DNA from: Anodontia alba
Taxonomy: Eukaryota > Mollusca > Bivalvia > Lucinida > Lucinidae
NCBI GenBank assembly: GCA_964016985.1
Contig: OZ024828.1
Location: forward strand, 74,769,264 to 74,833,263
DNA length: 64,000 nt
Reading direction: 5' to 3'
Position 1 is the first letter of the stretch. Each line of letters opens with the position of its first letter. Below the pieces are notes generated by a model that did no database searches, was not told the DNA's origin, and saw only the letters and a program-made list of their open reading frames with translations. Below are positions 13,701-26,702 of the stretch, one piece after another. The translations under genes were made by a program, and so were the position numbers.

Positions 13701-14462
13701 CTTCATAACTTCTTAGAGGCATAGATAAAGACCAGTAGTGTGTCAGGTGCAAGATAGGCAACTCTGACTTTCTTCGTTATGTACTTATCTCCCCTGAAGC
13801 CGAAAGCTTGAGTAGCCCATAACTCCCACGCTGTTTGAGATAATTTGATAATATTTGGAAGGGACATATATCAAGTCAAGTAGGAGTGTCGCATGCAAGA
13901 CGGACAACTTTTGCTTTGTTCTTTTTTATCTCCCCTGAACGAATTTCTTAGCCAAATTCTTTTGCACTCTTTACTTCTTAATGGTTTGAAATATTTATTT
14001 AATAATTTGGTAGGGACACATATCAGGTCAAGCAAGAGTTCGCATACAAGAAGGACACCTCTTGCTTTGTTCTTTTTTTAGTTATCTCCCCTGAACCAAA
14101 TCTTTGTGCAATCCATTACTTCTTAATGGTTTGAATATCTAGTTTTCAATATTTGGTAGAGGCATACATACCCAGTCAGCATTCTACGTAAATCTATATC
14201 GGGCCGTCATCGGCCCGTCAGGGTAGCTGACGGGCCGATGACGGCTCGATGTAGATTTACGAAGAATGCTAGCTGGGTAAGGACCAGAAGGTATGGCGCG
14301 CGCAAGAGTCCACTCTCACTTTTTTGCTATATACTTATCTCCCTGAAGCCGAAATCTTGTGCAGGCCACAATTCCCATACTATGTGAGATTATCTGAAAA
14401 TTGGTGCGGATCTATCAGGTCAAGCGGACGTGTCACATGCAAGAAGGACATCTCTTGCTTTG

Positions 14463-14498
<36 letters not shown>

Positions 14499-17400
14499 CT
14501 AGCTAACTCCCCTGAACGGATTTCTAAGCTAAATTCTTGTGCACTCCATAATTCTTGATTCTTGATGGTTTGTTCCCAGTCAGCATTCTACGTAAATCTA
14601 TATCGGGCCGTCATCGGCCCGTCAGGGTAACTGACGGGCCGATGACGGCCCGATGTAGATTTACGTAGAATGCTAGCTGGGTTATATTTGGTAGAGACAT
14701 ACATAAGGACCAGCCGGCGTGTCGCGTGCAAGAGAGAAACTCTCACTTTTTGTTAGGTACTTATATCCCATTGAAGCCAAAATCTTGTGCAGGCCATAAC
14801 TCACATACTGTTTGAGATAATTTGATAATATTTGGGTGGGAATATACCAGGTCAAGTAGGGGTGTCGCACTTAAGAAGGACAACTTATGCCCATACAAAA
14901 ATAATAAATTGCGCACTCACTGCAGTGCTTTGAATCTGGATCAGTTCCTGAAAAATGTCTCTGAAACTCCACTGTGTAGTTGTGGTAGTATCGAGGATTC
15001 GCAGCATTATTTTTTCCATTGCTCACATTACCAAATTCAACGCACAGCTTTAATGAATGCTATTTCTACAGTTCAGACACCTACTTTAAATCTGCTGCTA
15101 TACGGCAGCTCAAACCTCTCTGTTGACATAAACAAAGCCATTTTTGAGAAAGTTCATAAATTTATATTGGACACTAAACGGTTTTAAATCTGTGGTAAAT
15201 GCATGTTGCAGGTACAACTTGTCCTGAACAATATCTGCATTGTCTGCCTGTGGATGCAAGCTCAGTTGTTCCTCTCCAAGAATGCCATTTTCATATACCT
15301 TGTTATCCACTGTTTGATTCTTATTACTGTTTTCTTAATACAAACACTTATTGAATTATTTATTTATTATTTATCTATTTATTTTCATTTTTTTTTTTTA
15401 CTTTTTCTTTATTCTTATTTCTTTTTTTATTCTATATTTTTGTGTGTGTTTTGTCAACTAATTTATTTTACCTTCTCACATGAAATGAACCACAACATTT
15501 TGCCTTGATCTGTGAAACAATCTGCCTTCAAGTCAACAACGAAATATACACCGTAGAGGAGAAGAACTCTATAAGTATTTATATGCTTTCGTTCTAATCC
15601 TATATCGTTTGTATGTCAAATTTGTTACTTTCTTGTACTTGTATTATGTAATAAAATATGTTTAAACCAAATAATAAATTGTCATTTTATTCGAAGAAAG
15701 CGCTTGCAACATTTTTTTATCATTTTCATTTCACTTTTACTATGGAGTTTAATTTGGCAAATAAATGTTTTATTTGTTTAAATTAATAAATAAATGGATA
15801 AATAAATAAATACTTCTACAGCTATTTTTTTATCGTTTACAAAAAAACGGCATCCTAAATTATGCTATCTCCAGTCATGAAATATAACCCGTGTAGAATC
15901 TAAAATAAACCTGTCAGTCAAGGAAACGTGGAATGCCTAAAGGCGTGTTATCGAATCTTGTGTCGGTCACTGTAGTCTCCCAGCTAATACAAGCGTGCTA
16001 ACTCCCCACGATAAATGAAGTTGACCGAGTCAGAACAAATACAGGATTTATCTCACTTGATTTTTATTTCTGTGCTTGAGGTATTATCTGCCCCTACTGA
16101 ACGCGAATGCCCTGACAGTGTCAGGTTTACAAAGTCTAGTCTGGATATGCGGTATCCAGATATGATTATTAACATACAGATTTATTTTGAATGAAATAGG
16201 TGCAGTGGTTTTTCCTGGAAACAGAAACTGGGGGAGAACTGATCTCTAGCAACGAAAACATTCTTGTAAACAACTCGGAGTGCAAGGAAGGTGTGACGAA
16301 ATACGACGTCAGAAAGAGGGAGACACAAAATCACGTGACGTACATGTTGGTCGTGAACTGTCTAGAGACAGAGGACGAAGGCAGATATAAGTGTTTCATT
16401 CTTATACCAGGAGTCGGACCTCTAGATTTGTCTTCAAAAACTGGCCGTATCATAGTGCAATGTATGTATATTTCAGTTATGCTATGATTTGAGCCGGGGG
16501 ACAGCATGTGCCGGGGCACAGCATTTCCTGCAAAATAGCACGTCCGCCAAACAGTGATTCAGATCAGTCTGCGCAAATAGTCATTGCTTCGCGCTCTATG
16601 TGTAGCCAAACATTCAAGCTTTTTCTAGACGAACGGCACAGGTTCTGCTTAGAAAGTGTGGATGCATGTGTTACACCATAGGCGGTCAAGACGCATGGAG
16701 GGTAACTTCCTCTCGGGGGTGGGGTGGGGGCGCGGGGGTAACTTCCTATATATGACATAGTACGGATGTGCGTGCCGAATGGCCCCCTTTTTCAGCGCTG
16801 CCCCCTTTTCTGAACAAAAAGTATATGACTGACACTATTTTTCTTCATTCGTATGTGAAAGGCCCTAGAAAGGCCCGAATTTTCTGATATCCTGGTTAAT
16901 GCGTATATTTTTTCGCTCAGAGATTTGTCGAGGCTGCGTGTTCTCTTGGTATTCAATGAGCTGACTGCTATATTTGTCTAACAATCAGCAATAAATGGGT
17001 ATAAAAGTCAAAGGGCAGTATATGAATGGGTCTGTTTTTTCAAAGGCCATGTATATGAATGGGGTAGGTTTCGAAATACTGGCTCACACACCCGTACCAT
17101 ATTTATCCCCAAGTTAACCCCCCCACCCCCCCCCCCGCCCCTCGAGGTAACTTCCAATTTGATTACGTTCCGGGTTGGGCGATGCCTAACTATACCACTA
17201 CACAGAAGACTTTAACAAAGTTAGAATTTTTAACAACTTTTTTTACATATACTATTTACAACATATATAGCACAATACAGACAATACAATAGACAATTTC
17301 AAGCAAGTCTCTTCACATTTGCACGGTTGAGGACTTATACTTGGTACCTGGCTTGGTTAATCAATTTTATACATTCAGTATGACCCCAACCAAAATGAGG

Positions 17401-20400
17401 AAAACTCTGCGCCAATGTGATGCGATTGTCTGCCTTTGATTCTTTCACCCTACCGCAGCATGTTCCTTTTTACTAGCTCTAGAGCTGTCTAATTGTTCAT
17501 TTATTTAGAGCGCTCATATTTGACGCGTTTTCCCGCGATATGTTTTATTTTCACTACAATCTATTTAAACACAACTTACATGCTGTATGTATTCTAACAG
17601 CCATTGAGACCTAAACGTTTCTTGATGCACCTAAACTTCAGAGAAAGATTCTTCAGCGGATTTCTTTGTCGGCCGCTGCTCGACCTCCCGTTCTCTATTT
17701 AGGTATTGTACATCAAAATGGAAGAATATTCTTGAAAGGACACAACTACAATAAACAAACACAAAGACAAAGGATATATCCTACAATAATATAAGATAAA
17801 ATCTGCTGTTATGATTCTACTCATTATTCTCCAATGAGGCACGTCACCGTATAGGGTGAGTGACGTCATTGATGTCGCGGCTGAATCCCCGAAGCCAGGA
17901 TAGACGCATCACTGACGTCGACGTGTCTCATCCGTGACTTATTTCCCTTGTAATGTCATCGGCGTGGCCGACGGTGAGCGTCGCTAACCGTCGGCAACGT
18001 CGCCCACTTAACGTCATATGCAAACTCCATTTCTATATATACGGCTTTATAGTAATTATAATGTCTGAATGACAATCAGGGATATGACTGCGACATTCCA
18101 CATGTCGTAATCCTAAATGTACCTGACATTACATTTGTCAAACACACCCGACACACCTGCCAGCGCAGCCTGCTCAGCGTTCACAAGCAGCTACAGTTCA
18201 CGCAACCTGAGAAACCCCGACCAGACTGCACAACCCAGCGCAGCCCGCTCGGTATTCCGAAATAACTCGGGTAACATATGCAGAATCGGATTAGCGTGCG
18301 CTGCAATATATAGTTTGCGGGTTTCCTGTTGGGACTCGGACACTTTTCTGTTTCTCGGAATTCACTTTCACGCTTTATGCGCTTTTCACGCTTTTTACGT
18401 TTAGCAACCAGTTTAGCCGAATTAAAGTTACTAGTAATAAACAGTAGTACTACAGGTGAAATAGTACCACCCATATTAAAATAGAATGTGGTCAGCTTGC
18501 TTCGCGATCTGCTCTGAATCGTAACAGTAAGCTGATCGGAGTTTTCGCTGGGCGCACTAGCAGTCGTGTAGGAAATGCTGTGCGCCCGTCTTTTCATTTG
18601 GTAATACCATATTTACCTTAAATATTGGAACACTGAACTCTTTACCATATTTGCTCTAAAATTGAGCTAGTCCATATTATACCTGTTGATGAGTCTAAAA
18701 AACTGCTGGATGAGTGGCAAATAGCGTCTGATTGAATAGCCTACTTTTCGAAATACGGTATAAATTGAGTCATTCGTTTGGAATGTTGGTATGAAGGTGT
18801 CTTTTCATGTGTTTTGCCACATCCTGTAAATTAAATGTTTGTTATTACATGTGGTTTTCGCATGGCTGAGAATCATTTATAATTTATAAATTAACACTTC
18901 CGACAATACACTTTGCATGTCACTTGACACACACGTACTCGCGCGCGCGCGCGCGCACACACACACACATACTAACATCTCACGTATCACATATACCGTA
19001 GATAAGATAAGTTTTCGGACAGACATGCCTGAGCAAAAAGTGTAGACCCAGATCAAACACCGCAGAATACGGCGTCTGATCGGGGTCTACACTGTTTGCC
19101 ACTCATTCAGCAGTTTATACACACACCAGTAGATAGCAAAATGAACCTGCTCAAATTTCAGGACAAATGTGGTAGGGAGGTAAGTTGTCCCAATACTTAG
19201 GATAGAAATGATAATATGCTTACGTTTTAAACCGTTTTATTACTTACTAAATGCGAAATTGCTGACAATATATCACTATACCAACATATTTGTCCAATCA
19301 TAGCTGCAAACCGTAAATAAATGATAAACATGATAAATTACTATACTTGATGAACATCCCTCATATCGTAAAAAAATGTCTTTCGGTATATATGGACTGT
19401 GTATGTCCGGTTAACGGTCTAGACATGCGCAATGCCCATTCCAAGCTGACATGCGCAGTGCCAGTCCAGGCTGTGTGCATGCGCATGTGTCCTTTGCGTA
19501 TTTAGTCTGTGTTACCAAACGTTGCATACTCGAAGTACCGTTTTTACCCTCAGTATTTCGATAGAGTCTAGACATGTCTGTTGTACGGCGTCTGATCTAG
19601 ATCTGCACTGTCTGCTCTTGCTTGTCGGTCCAATGATACAAAGGTAAGTACGGTAATTTGTTACATGGGCCGCGACATGCGAAAATATGTCTTCGGGCAG
19701 CGGAGGCCCAGATAAGCCTGCGCATCCACGCAGTCTGATCTGGACTTTCGCTGTCCGCTAACAAAATCATTGGCTACTACAAAATGTTTGAATGGAAAGC
19801 AAAGGCGCGGATGATATTTGCGCTTGCGCAGGATGATCTGAATCTGCACATTTTGCGCATGTTCGAAGGCACTTTTACGCTTGACGCGTCCCACACCATA
19901 GCTGGCACATGACGTTTTTACAACGTCGATTGCATTGGTGTTGTATAAACATCTTGTTCCTGCTGGGACAATCCCTTTCAGCTCCTCCAGTAATTACGAG
20001 TGTGAATGATTCTGTGGTAGAAGTGGATATAGGACAAAGTGTCACTCTGTTCTGTGAAGCATCTGGTACACCCATTCCCAACGTTACTTGGGTTAGAGCC
20101 GATGGCTCATTGCTTAAGCTTCCTAGTGGAGGAAGTGCCGTTCTCAGGGTAAGTTATTATGAGCTGTTGTCAAAAAGCATTCTTGTTTAGCTAATACAGT
20201 CAAACTCAATGGTTCGAACATCTTGGGTCCATGGAAATTTGTTCGAGACAAGAGTGGTTCGAGCCACTGAGGATTCATCATAGCGCCAGATCAGGAGGCA
20301 AATGGGATTGATTTGGGATGTCTGTTCGATCTTCTATAAAATAATGGTATGTCGAGTGTGCTCATTAGAATCGCCTCGGTGAGGCGATTCTAATGAGTAC

Positions 20401-23400
20401 ACACAACATACATATCCATGATAAAATAAGAACGTCCCTAAAATATTCCAAAATATTTGTTTTCTTGAGCTGTCGGAAGAATTTCCTACGGAGCCCAATA
20501 CGAATTCGAATCAGAGGCCCCGAGATTATAGAACTCTCAACGTATTCAACTCAGCTGAGCATGAAATTTGTCTTGCTTATAAATCTAAAATTACGAACAA
20601 TTGCACATTCTTTCTTGCTAGACATAGCTGAGCATGAAAATTTCTCTGGTACTAAATATAAAAATGCCAACTGATATTTCTGATCGAAACAATTGTACTG
20701 CTTTTGATCTACATGTAGCCTTGATACCTTTTACCAAGTTCAGAGTCAAATGGCCTTTCACCAGCCATGGTGAACGAGCTTGTTTAACTGTATGTGCATG
20801 TGGTTTTGGCTTTACCGTCAATTTATTTTTTGTCAGTTTTTTGAACGTAGCTATTTTTGGTGCTTAAGTATTACGGTCGTTTCAGTATTACGGTTTAAGG
20901 GAAAGCATATAGTTGAGGGCAAAATGTTTTACAAACATATTTCTGGCAATACGAAAACACGCCTATTCAATATATATAGAAAATTTCACCTCCAAAAACT
21001 GAAAAATTTCAGATAAAATATTCTGATATTTTTCCTATTTATGCTCAAAACATAGATTGTGGGTATTCGTTAGAACGGCCTCCGCGAGGCGGTTCTAACG
21101 AGTAACCACGATTTATGTTTTTTTTGTATAAAAAGATAAGAAAAATAAAATAAGTACCCCTGTAAACCCCAGTTTCAGTATATAAAAGTGAGGTTTAAGG
21201 GGATCAAAATTATATAGGCATGTTTTCGTGATGGATACATGTATTTCTGTTTGAAAATTATTTTGTTTGATGACAGTCAAAGTTTGACTGTATGCCGTTT
21301 TGTCTTGTTATTTTTGGTCCTCATCACTTCCTGTTTCGCTTCCTCGGGAAGGTACTGTCGCGCGATTGTGGCATGTCCTGGGTAACTTCATCTATATTTT
21401 TCTGTGTTACCATTACGGAATCAAGCCTATTCAAATATACTGAAAATTTTACCACCAAAAAAAATCTGATAATTTTTATATTTCTGCTCAAAACATAGAT
21501 TGTGGGTACTCGTTAGAACCGCCTCAGCGAGGCAGCTCTAACGAGTACCCACAATCTATGTTTTGAGCAGAAATAAGAAAAAATATTGTTTACCCCTGTA
21601 AACCCTAGTTTTACTATATAAAATGGGGTTTTAGGGGGTCAAAATTATATAGGTATGTTTTCGTGATGCTTTGATGATAAATCTACTGAGTACTCGATTT
21701 TTTTTGTCATTCTTCTTGGTATGCTAATGTATGTCTGTATTGCAAAGAATTCTACTGTTGGTGATACATACTCGTATTCCTATATTCTTTGGTTTGAATG
21801 CCTGGTCCCGAGGTTATAAAACTCTTTTCGTGCTCAACTTAACTGAGCATGAAATTTGTCTTGCTAATTAATCTCAAATTACTAACAATTGCATACTCTT
21901 TCTTGCTAAACATAGCTGAACATGAAATTTTCTTTGATAATAAATATGAAAATACCAAAATAGATCTATTATTGGCATTTTCATGCTTATCAGCAGAAAA
22001 ACATTCATGTTTAGCTGAGCTGAGCACGAAAGAAGTTTTATAACCTCAGGGCCTGGTCCAACAGTTTCAGGCGTCATTGCAGCTAAAATATAAGGCAAGA
22101 TCGTTCTTATACCCAATGGCCTTTTGTCCCTGAGTTTCTGAAGTGGACTCTTTCATCTTTTAATTTGATCAATACCATTGTACCAAATAGGGATGTCAAA
22201 AATCATAGCAACATTATGAGCCGTCTCATGAGGTTATACACTGTTTGCACAAAATTTATTTTGGTCTGCGGGGCTACAAAGGTTAAAGAAATAACGGCCA
22301 GCTGATAAAGCTCAGTACGTGAAAGACGTTACAGAATGACAGTGTATTGCCCTGTATAATCAAAGCACTGGCAGCACTTTTGGGTCGATTGTCTCTGAGT
22401 GTAAGCTGCGAAAATGATCCTGAACGGGGGCTTAAGACTGTTTATTACGTCGTATAACCCTTGCTGTAACTTCTTGTAATTAAAGCAAACAATGCAGAAC
22501 CAGATCAGACACCACGTATTGCGGCGTCGGATCTGGACCGGCACTGTTTGCCAATGTCCCAGTTCAGGTTTTACAGATACCTCTCTTTACACGGCACTCT
22601 GACGTCACACTGACAAGAATAGCGCAGCTATAAATAACTGTTGCCTGGATTTCGTACAAAAACGCTCGGTCGATGATAATCACGTGGACAACAAATCTTA
22701 ATGAATTTTTGATGTACGTATACTATGGCTAGATTGTAAACAATCAACCCAAACAATTGGAAAAAATAAATATGGATACACTAAGGAAAGATAACTATCA
22801 CGGAACACAGCCTTACAATGACGCTGAATAAGGATTTAATCACTTTAAATGACCACACATAACAGAGGGGGTGGACAGGGGGGTAGGCATTCCCCACTTC
22901 CCTCCCCCCTTACCCCCACTTCCCTCCCCCTTTTCCCCCACTTCCCTCCCCTCTTTCCCCCACTTCCCTCCCCCCTTACCCCCACTTCCCTCCCCCGAGC
23001 AAATTATTCCCTCCCCTAAATCAGAATTTCTAATATCCCCAACGCTATAATTAAATTCAAACATGACTATGCAATATACATTCATGCAGATTTTGACCCC
23101 AAACAACACCCCTAATTTTTGCCCCAAAATCGGATTAGCATTTGCACCCCCTTTACAGAATAGCTAAAGATTTGCACCCTCCATTTCAGAAGTCTGCATA
23201 AGGGCCTGTATATGAGCCATATGGAAAACAGGTATCACAAGGTGGTGGGCCTTGATCCGGTCCTAAACTGGTCAAGAACAAAATGTGGTGGGCCTAGGTC
23301 CCGGTCTTAACTGATCCACATTGGCACAAAAACAGTCGTATTAATTACTGAAATCAAAACTCAAGAATACCATGTAAATCTGCATCTTCTTTTGATATTT

Positions 23401-26400
23401 TTTGATAAGCATGGTCCCACACTTAGGGGTCCGTGAGAACAATAATCTTTTTCGTGGTTATCTCAAAAGCTGAGAGTTAAATGGCGAACGTGTGTGGTGG
23501 TTGACAAAACACGGACCACTTCCGGACACGGAATCATGGACTTACCGACCTATTGACAATACACGGACTGCATAACAAAATACGGACAAATTATTCACGG
23601 ATACGGACCTACAATTCACGGACTTGACAAACAACGGACCCTATTATTCACGGACTTGACAAAGCACGGACCGTTATTTAAATTACGAACGCCACTTATG
23701 ATATATGAAAAAACTAGGAGTAATATCAAAATCGGAATAGCGTGACCTTATGGATAACGTGACTTTACATTGGCATAGATACTTACATGTACGTTGAAGT
23801 AATCCAATAGTACAGATTTTTGATACCCATCCTAATGATGTAGGTCTGCACTGGATTTGTTTCTCGAAACTTAACTGCGACGATGATGTTGTCAACTTGT
23901 ATGATAGTGCAGGCGGTACTTACATTTCAACTGCCGCTGTAATGGCAAACTGCAAACAAGATGTTTAGCCCTATGCCGAAAATCTTTGTTAGATACTTTA
24001 AATGCTCTGTACAAACGAATACAAATGACTGTGGTTTTACATCATTGCAAATATGGTCAGCATCCTCAATGGAATTGATCCTAGTGACATAACATATACT
24101 GTCTCTAAAATTAGAGATCATCTTATCAAAGGATTTGAGAATCAAAACATAACAGTTTATTATCAGTTGTGCTTCATTATAGACATTATCTGTGATTTGT
24201 TTATTGCCCGTAATGATTAATGGACGAGTTAGAAGACTCCAAACGGACCGAACAAATATATATTTACATCTTTACCGGTATGGAAGCTGAGAGCGAGGGT
24301 TGGGATCCTGTAAAAGATAGCTTAAGTCCCCTCCCCCACCCCCACCCCCCGCCCACACATGCACACAGATACACGCGCGACCCCGAGTAATTCATTACTG
24401 ATCATTCCGAGGCGGTACCTTCATTTTGTTACTTTATGTATGTTTAAGAAGATAATTCAGTTTATAAGTTTGGGTGTTGCCACCATTTTGGGAAAAAAGT
24501 TGCCAGCTCTGCTTGCCATCTGTTCATTTTGTGGCTGCTTAATTGTATTTGTCTGTCTTTACCTTTGGTGTTGGGGGTTAGATGTGGATTTGACTGTATC
24601 AGTTCACTTATTCACTTTGCTTAAAGTGACCGGAATTCCACTGTTTTTTATCTGCCGCATGCCGGATTCTGGCTTTATGTTCACATGTTCAAAACGCCAA
24701 AAACGGTTTCATCCAAGGTGACAAAATATCACACATTCAGTGCGACAAGTCAAATTATCCAAAAAACAAAAATCAAGTGTTTAGATTACAGGTCATAAGA
24801 GACAATCAATTAAAATTATGATTTATCATTTAGTTATTTTGTAGTTTTCAATTAACTGACCATGTTATTGCTGCTACGGACCATTTACGGACCAATTTTC
24901 GGACCATAACTGACCATTCACGGACCAAGGACTTTTCACAGACGATCTGATTACGGACCAATGTACGATGCACCAGTTACGGACTACTTACGGACTATTC
25001 ACGGACCACGCACTACTCACGGACCAATTAGCAGTTACTATATTTTGCAATTAATATAGACTATTCACGACCACGGACACGGAATGTCTATTGGTCCATA
25101 AGCCTATGAATGGTGCCTGTTTTGTCACCGGTCAACGTGTGATTGATTTGATTGAGTTGGGGTTTAACGACACGTCAACACTTGTGGGTCATTTTGTGTC
25201 GTCTCCCAGAAAAAGAGAGAGTCAACACTTGTGGGTCATTTTGTGTCGTCTCCCAGAAAAAGAGAGAAGAGAGATAGGAGACAGTAGAGGAGATAAAAGA
25301 GAGGGACAGTGGAGAAAGGAAAATGAATGAAAGTGAAGAAACAGAAGAAATAAAAACATTCCCCCTCTACCTTTACCTTCTGCAAGGATAGCAGACCTTG
25401 CCCAAATGTAAGCAAATATCAGTTGGACGCCCGGTTGCGTAAGACACACGACACCTTTGCCTCACCCAACTACCCCACCGGGCAACGTGTATATTCCGTG
25501 TTTGAAATACCTATCAGAAAATTCATGTTGGATCTTGAAGTTTTTTGTTTTGTTATTTTTTGTTATTTATTTATTTATTTTTTTTTTTAACAGCGCAAAA
25601 GTCCATATCCAACTATGAGCAAATGAGCAAATAAAACGATTGTCTACGGCAGAAGGATAATTATTTCTAAAAGTGTGGATTGCCACCGAAACAACGGCTA
25701 TATTGTGAACTTTCGGAATCAAAGGGAAGTAATCAACTAGAGATAAACCGAAATCGGACGTAAACGAAGTCAATGTAAACCACGCTTAGCGGAACACTCC
25801 TTGTCGGTGAAGTGAAATCAACGCCGGATTCATTGTTAATATACCTGAATTTACTTCAATACGTCTATTAGATACTTCTGATACCCGGTTATTGCATTGA
25901 AGTACATAAAAATAGAGTAAAATTTTGGTGTAACACCCGCCCCCAAAATTTCCATATCCCCGCCCCCTATTGCCCCGCTCCCCGCCCCCTCTCCCCCCGT
26001 CCCCCGCCCCTTTTATCCCCGTCCCCCGCCCCCTTTATCCCCGTCCCCCGCCCCCTTTACCCCCGTCCCCCGCCCCCGTTATCCCCGTATCCCTGCCTCC
26101 CCTGTCCACCCTCTCATAACAGCTCTTCGGCCGAAACAGAAATATAACATGTTTTGTTGGGTCCCAATTTATACCTCTGAAATCATCAAAACGAAATAAG
26201 ATGGAAGGAGGCAAGAAATGACCTTAGTAGTCCTACTATTATTGTATTCGCTTCGCCTTTCAACGGGGATTGATAGACTAATGCGGAACAGCATATTTGT
26301 ATACGAAACGAATATTAAGAATAATGACAATTGTCCCTTCGACAATATTGGAAATATTGTTTTCGCTTGATATTTTATTCTAAAGGAAACTGTTTTGTTC

Positions 26401-26671
26401 TGATTGCCCATATCTTTTTTTATTATTTAATCTATTACTGTTACATGTCATACAAAGCCCAGATCTTATCAGGAAGTATTTGTCTTTCTGTTTCTGCGCT
26501 TTGTTTTCAAATATTTACTGTAAAATTAATTTTAAGACCAAAAATGGGTCTGACCTATACGAATTCTATAGTAAATCGGAATTTTGTAAAACATTTTTTT
26601 TAGAAAATACAAAAATGACAAAAATTTGCAAAATTTTCTTCTGAGTAAAGCGCCACTCAAAAAAAAAAACG

Positions 26672-26702
<31 letters not shown>

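Noticed and set aside
11598..14506. Recurring 60-63 codon ORFs
   Set aside because: Same chance frame repeated because the 1.14-kb unit is in tandem; poly-T gives their Phe-rich ends.
18181..18597. 138-codon ORF on the - strand
   Set aside because: No recognisable domain, no splice or promoter support, composition like surrounding intron; overlapped by another chance ORF on the + strand.
24359..24721. 120-codon hydrophobic ORF
   Set aside because: Lies inside dispersed repeat D, whose other copies break the frame.
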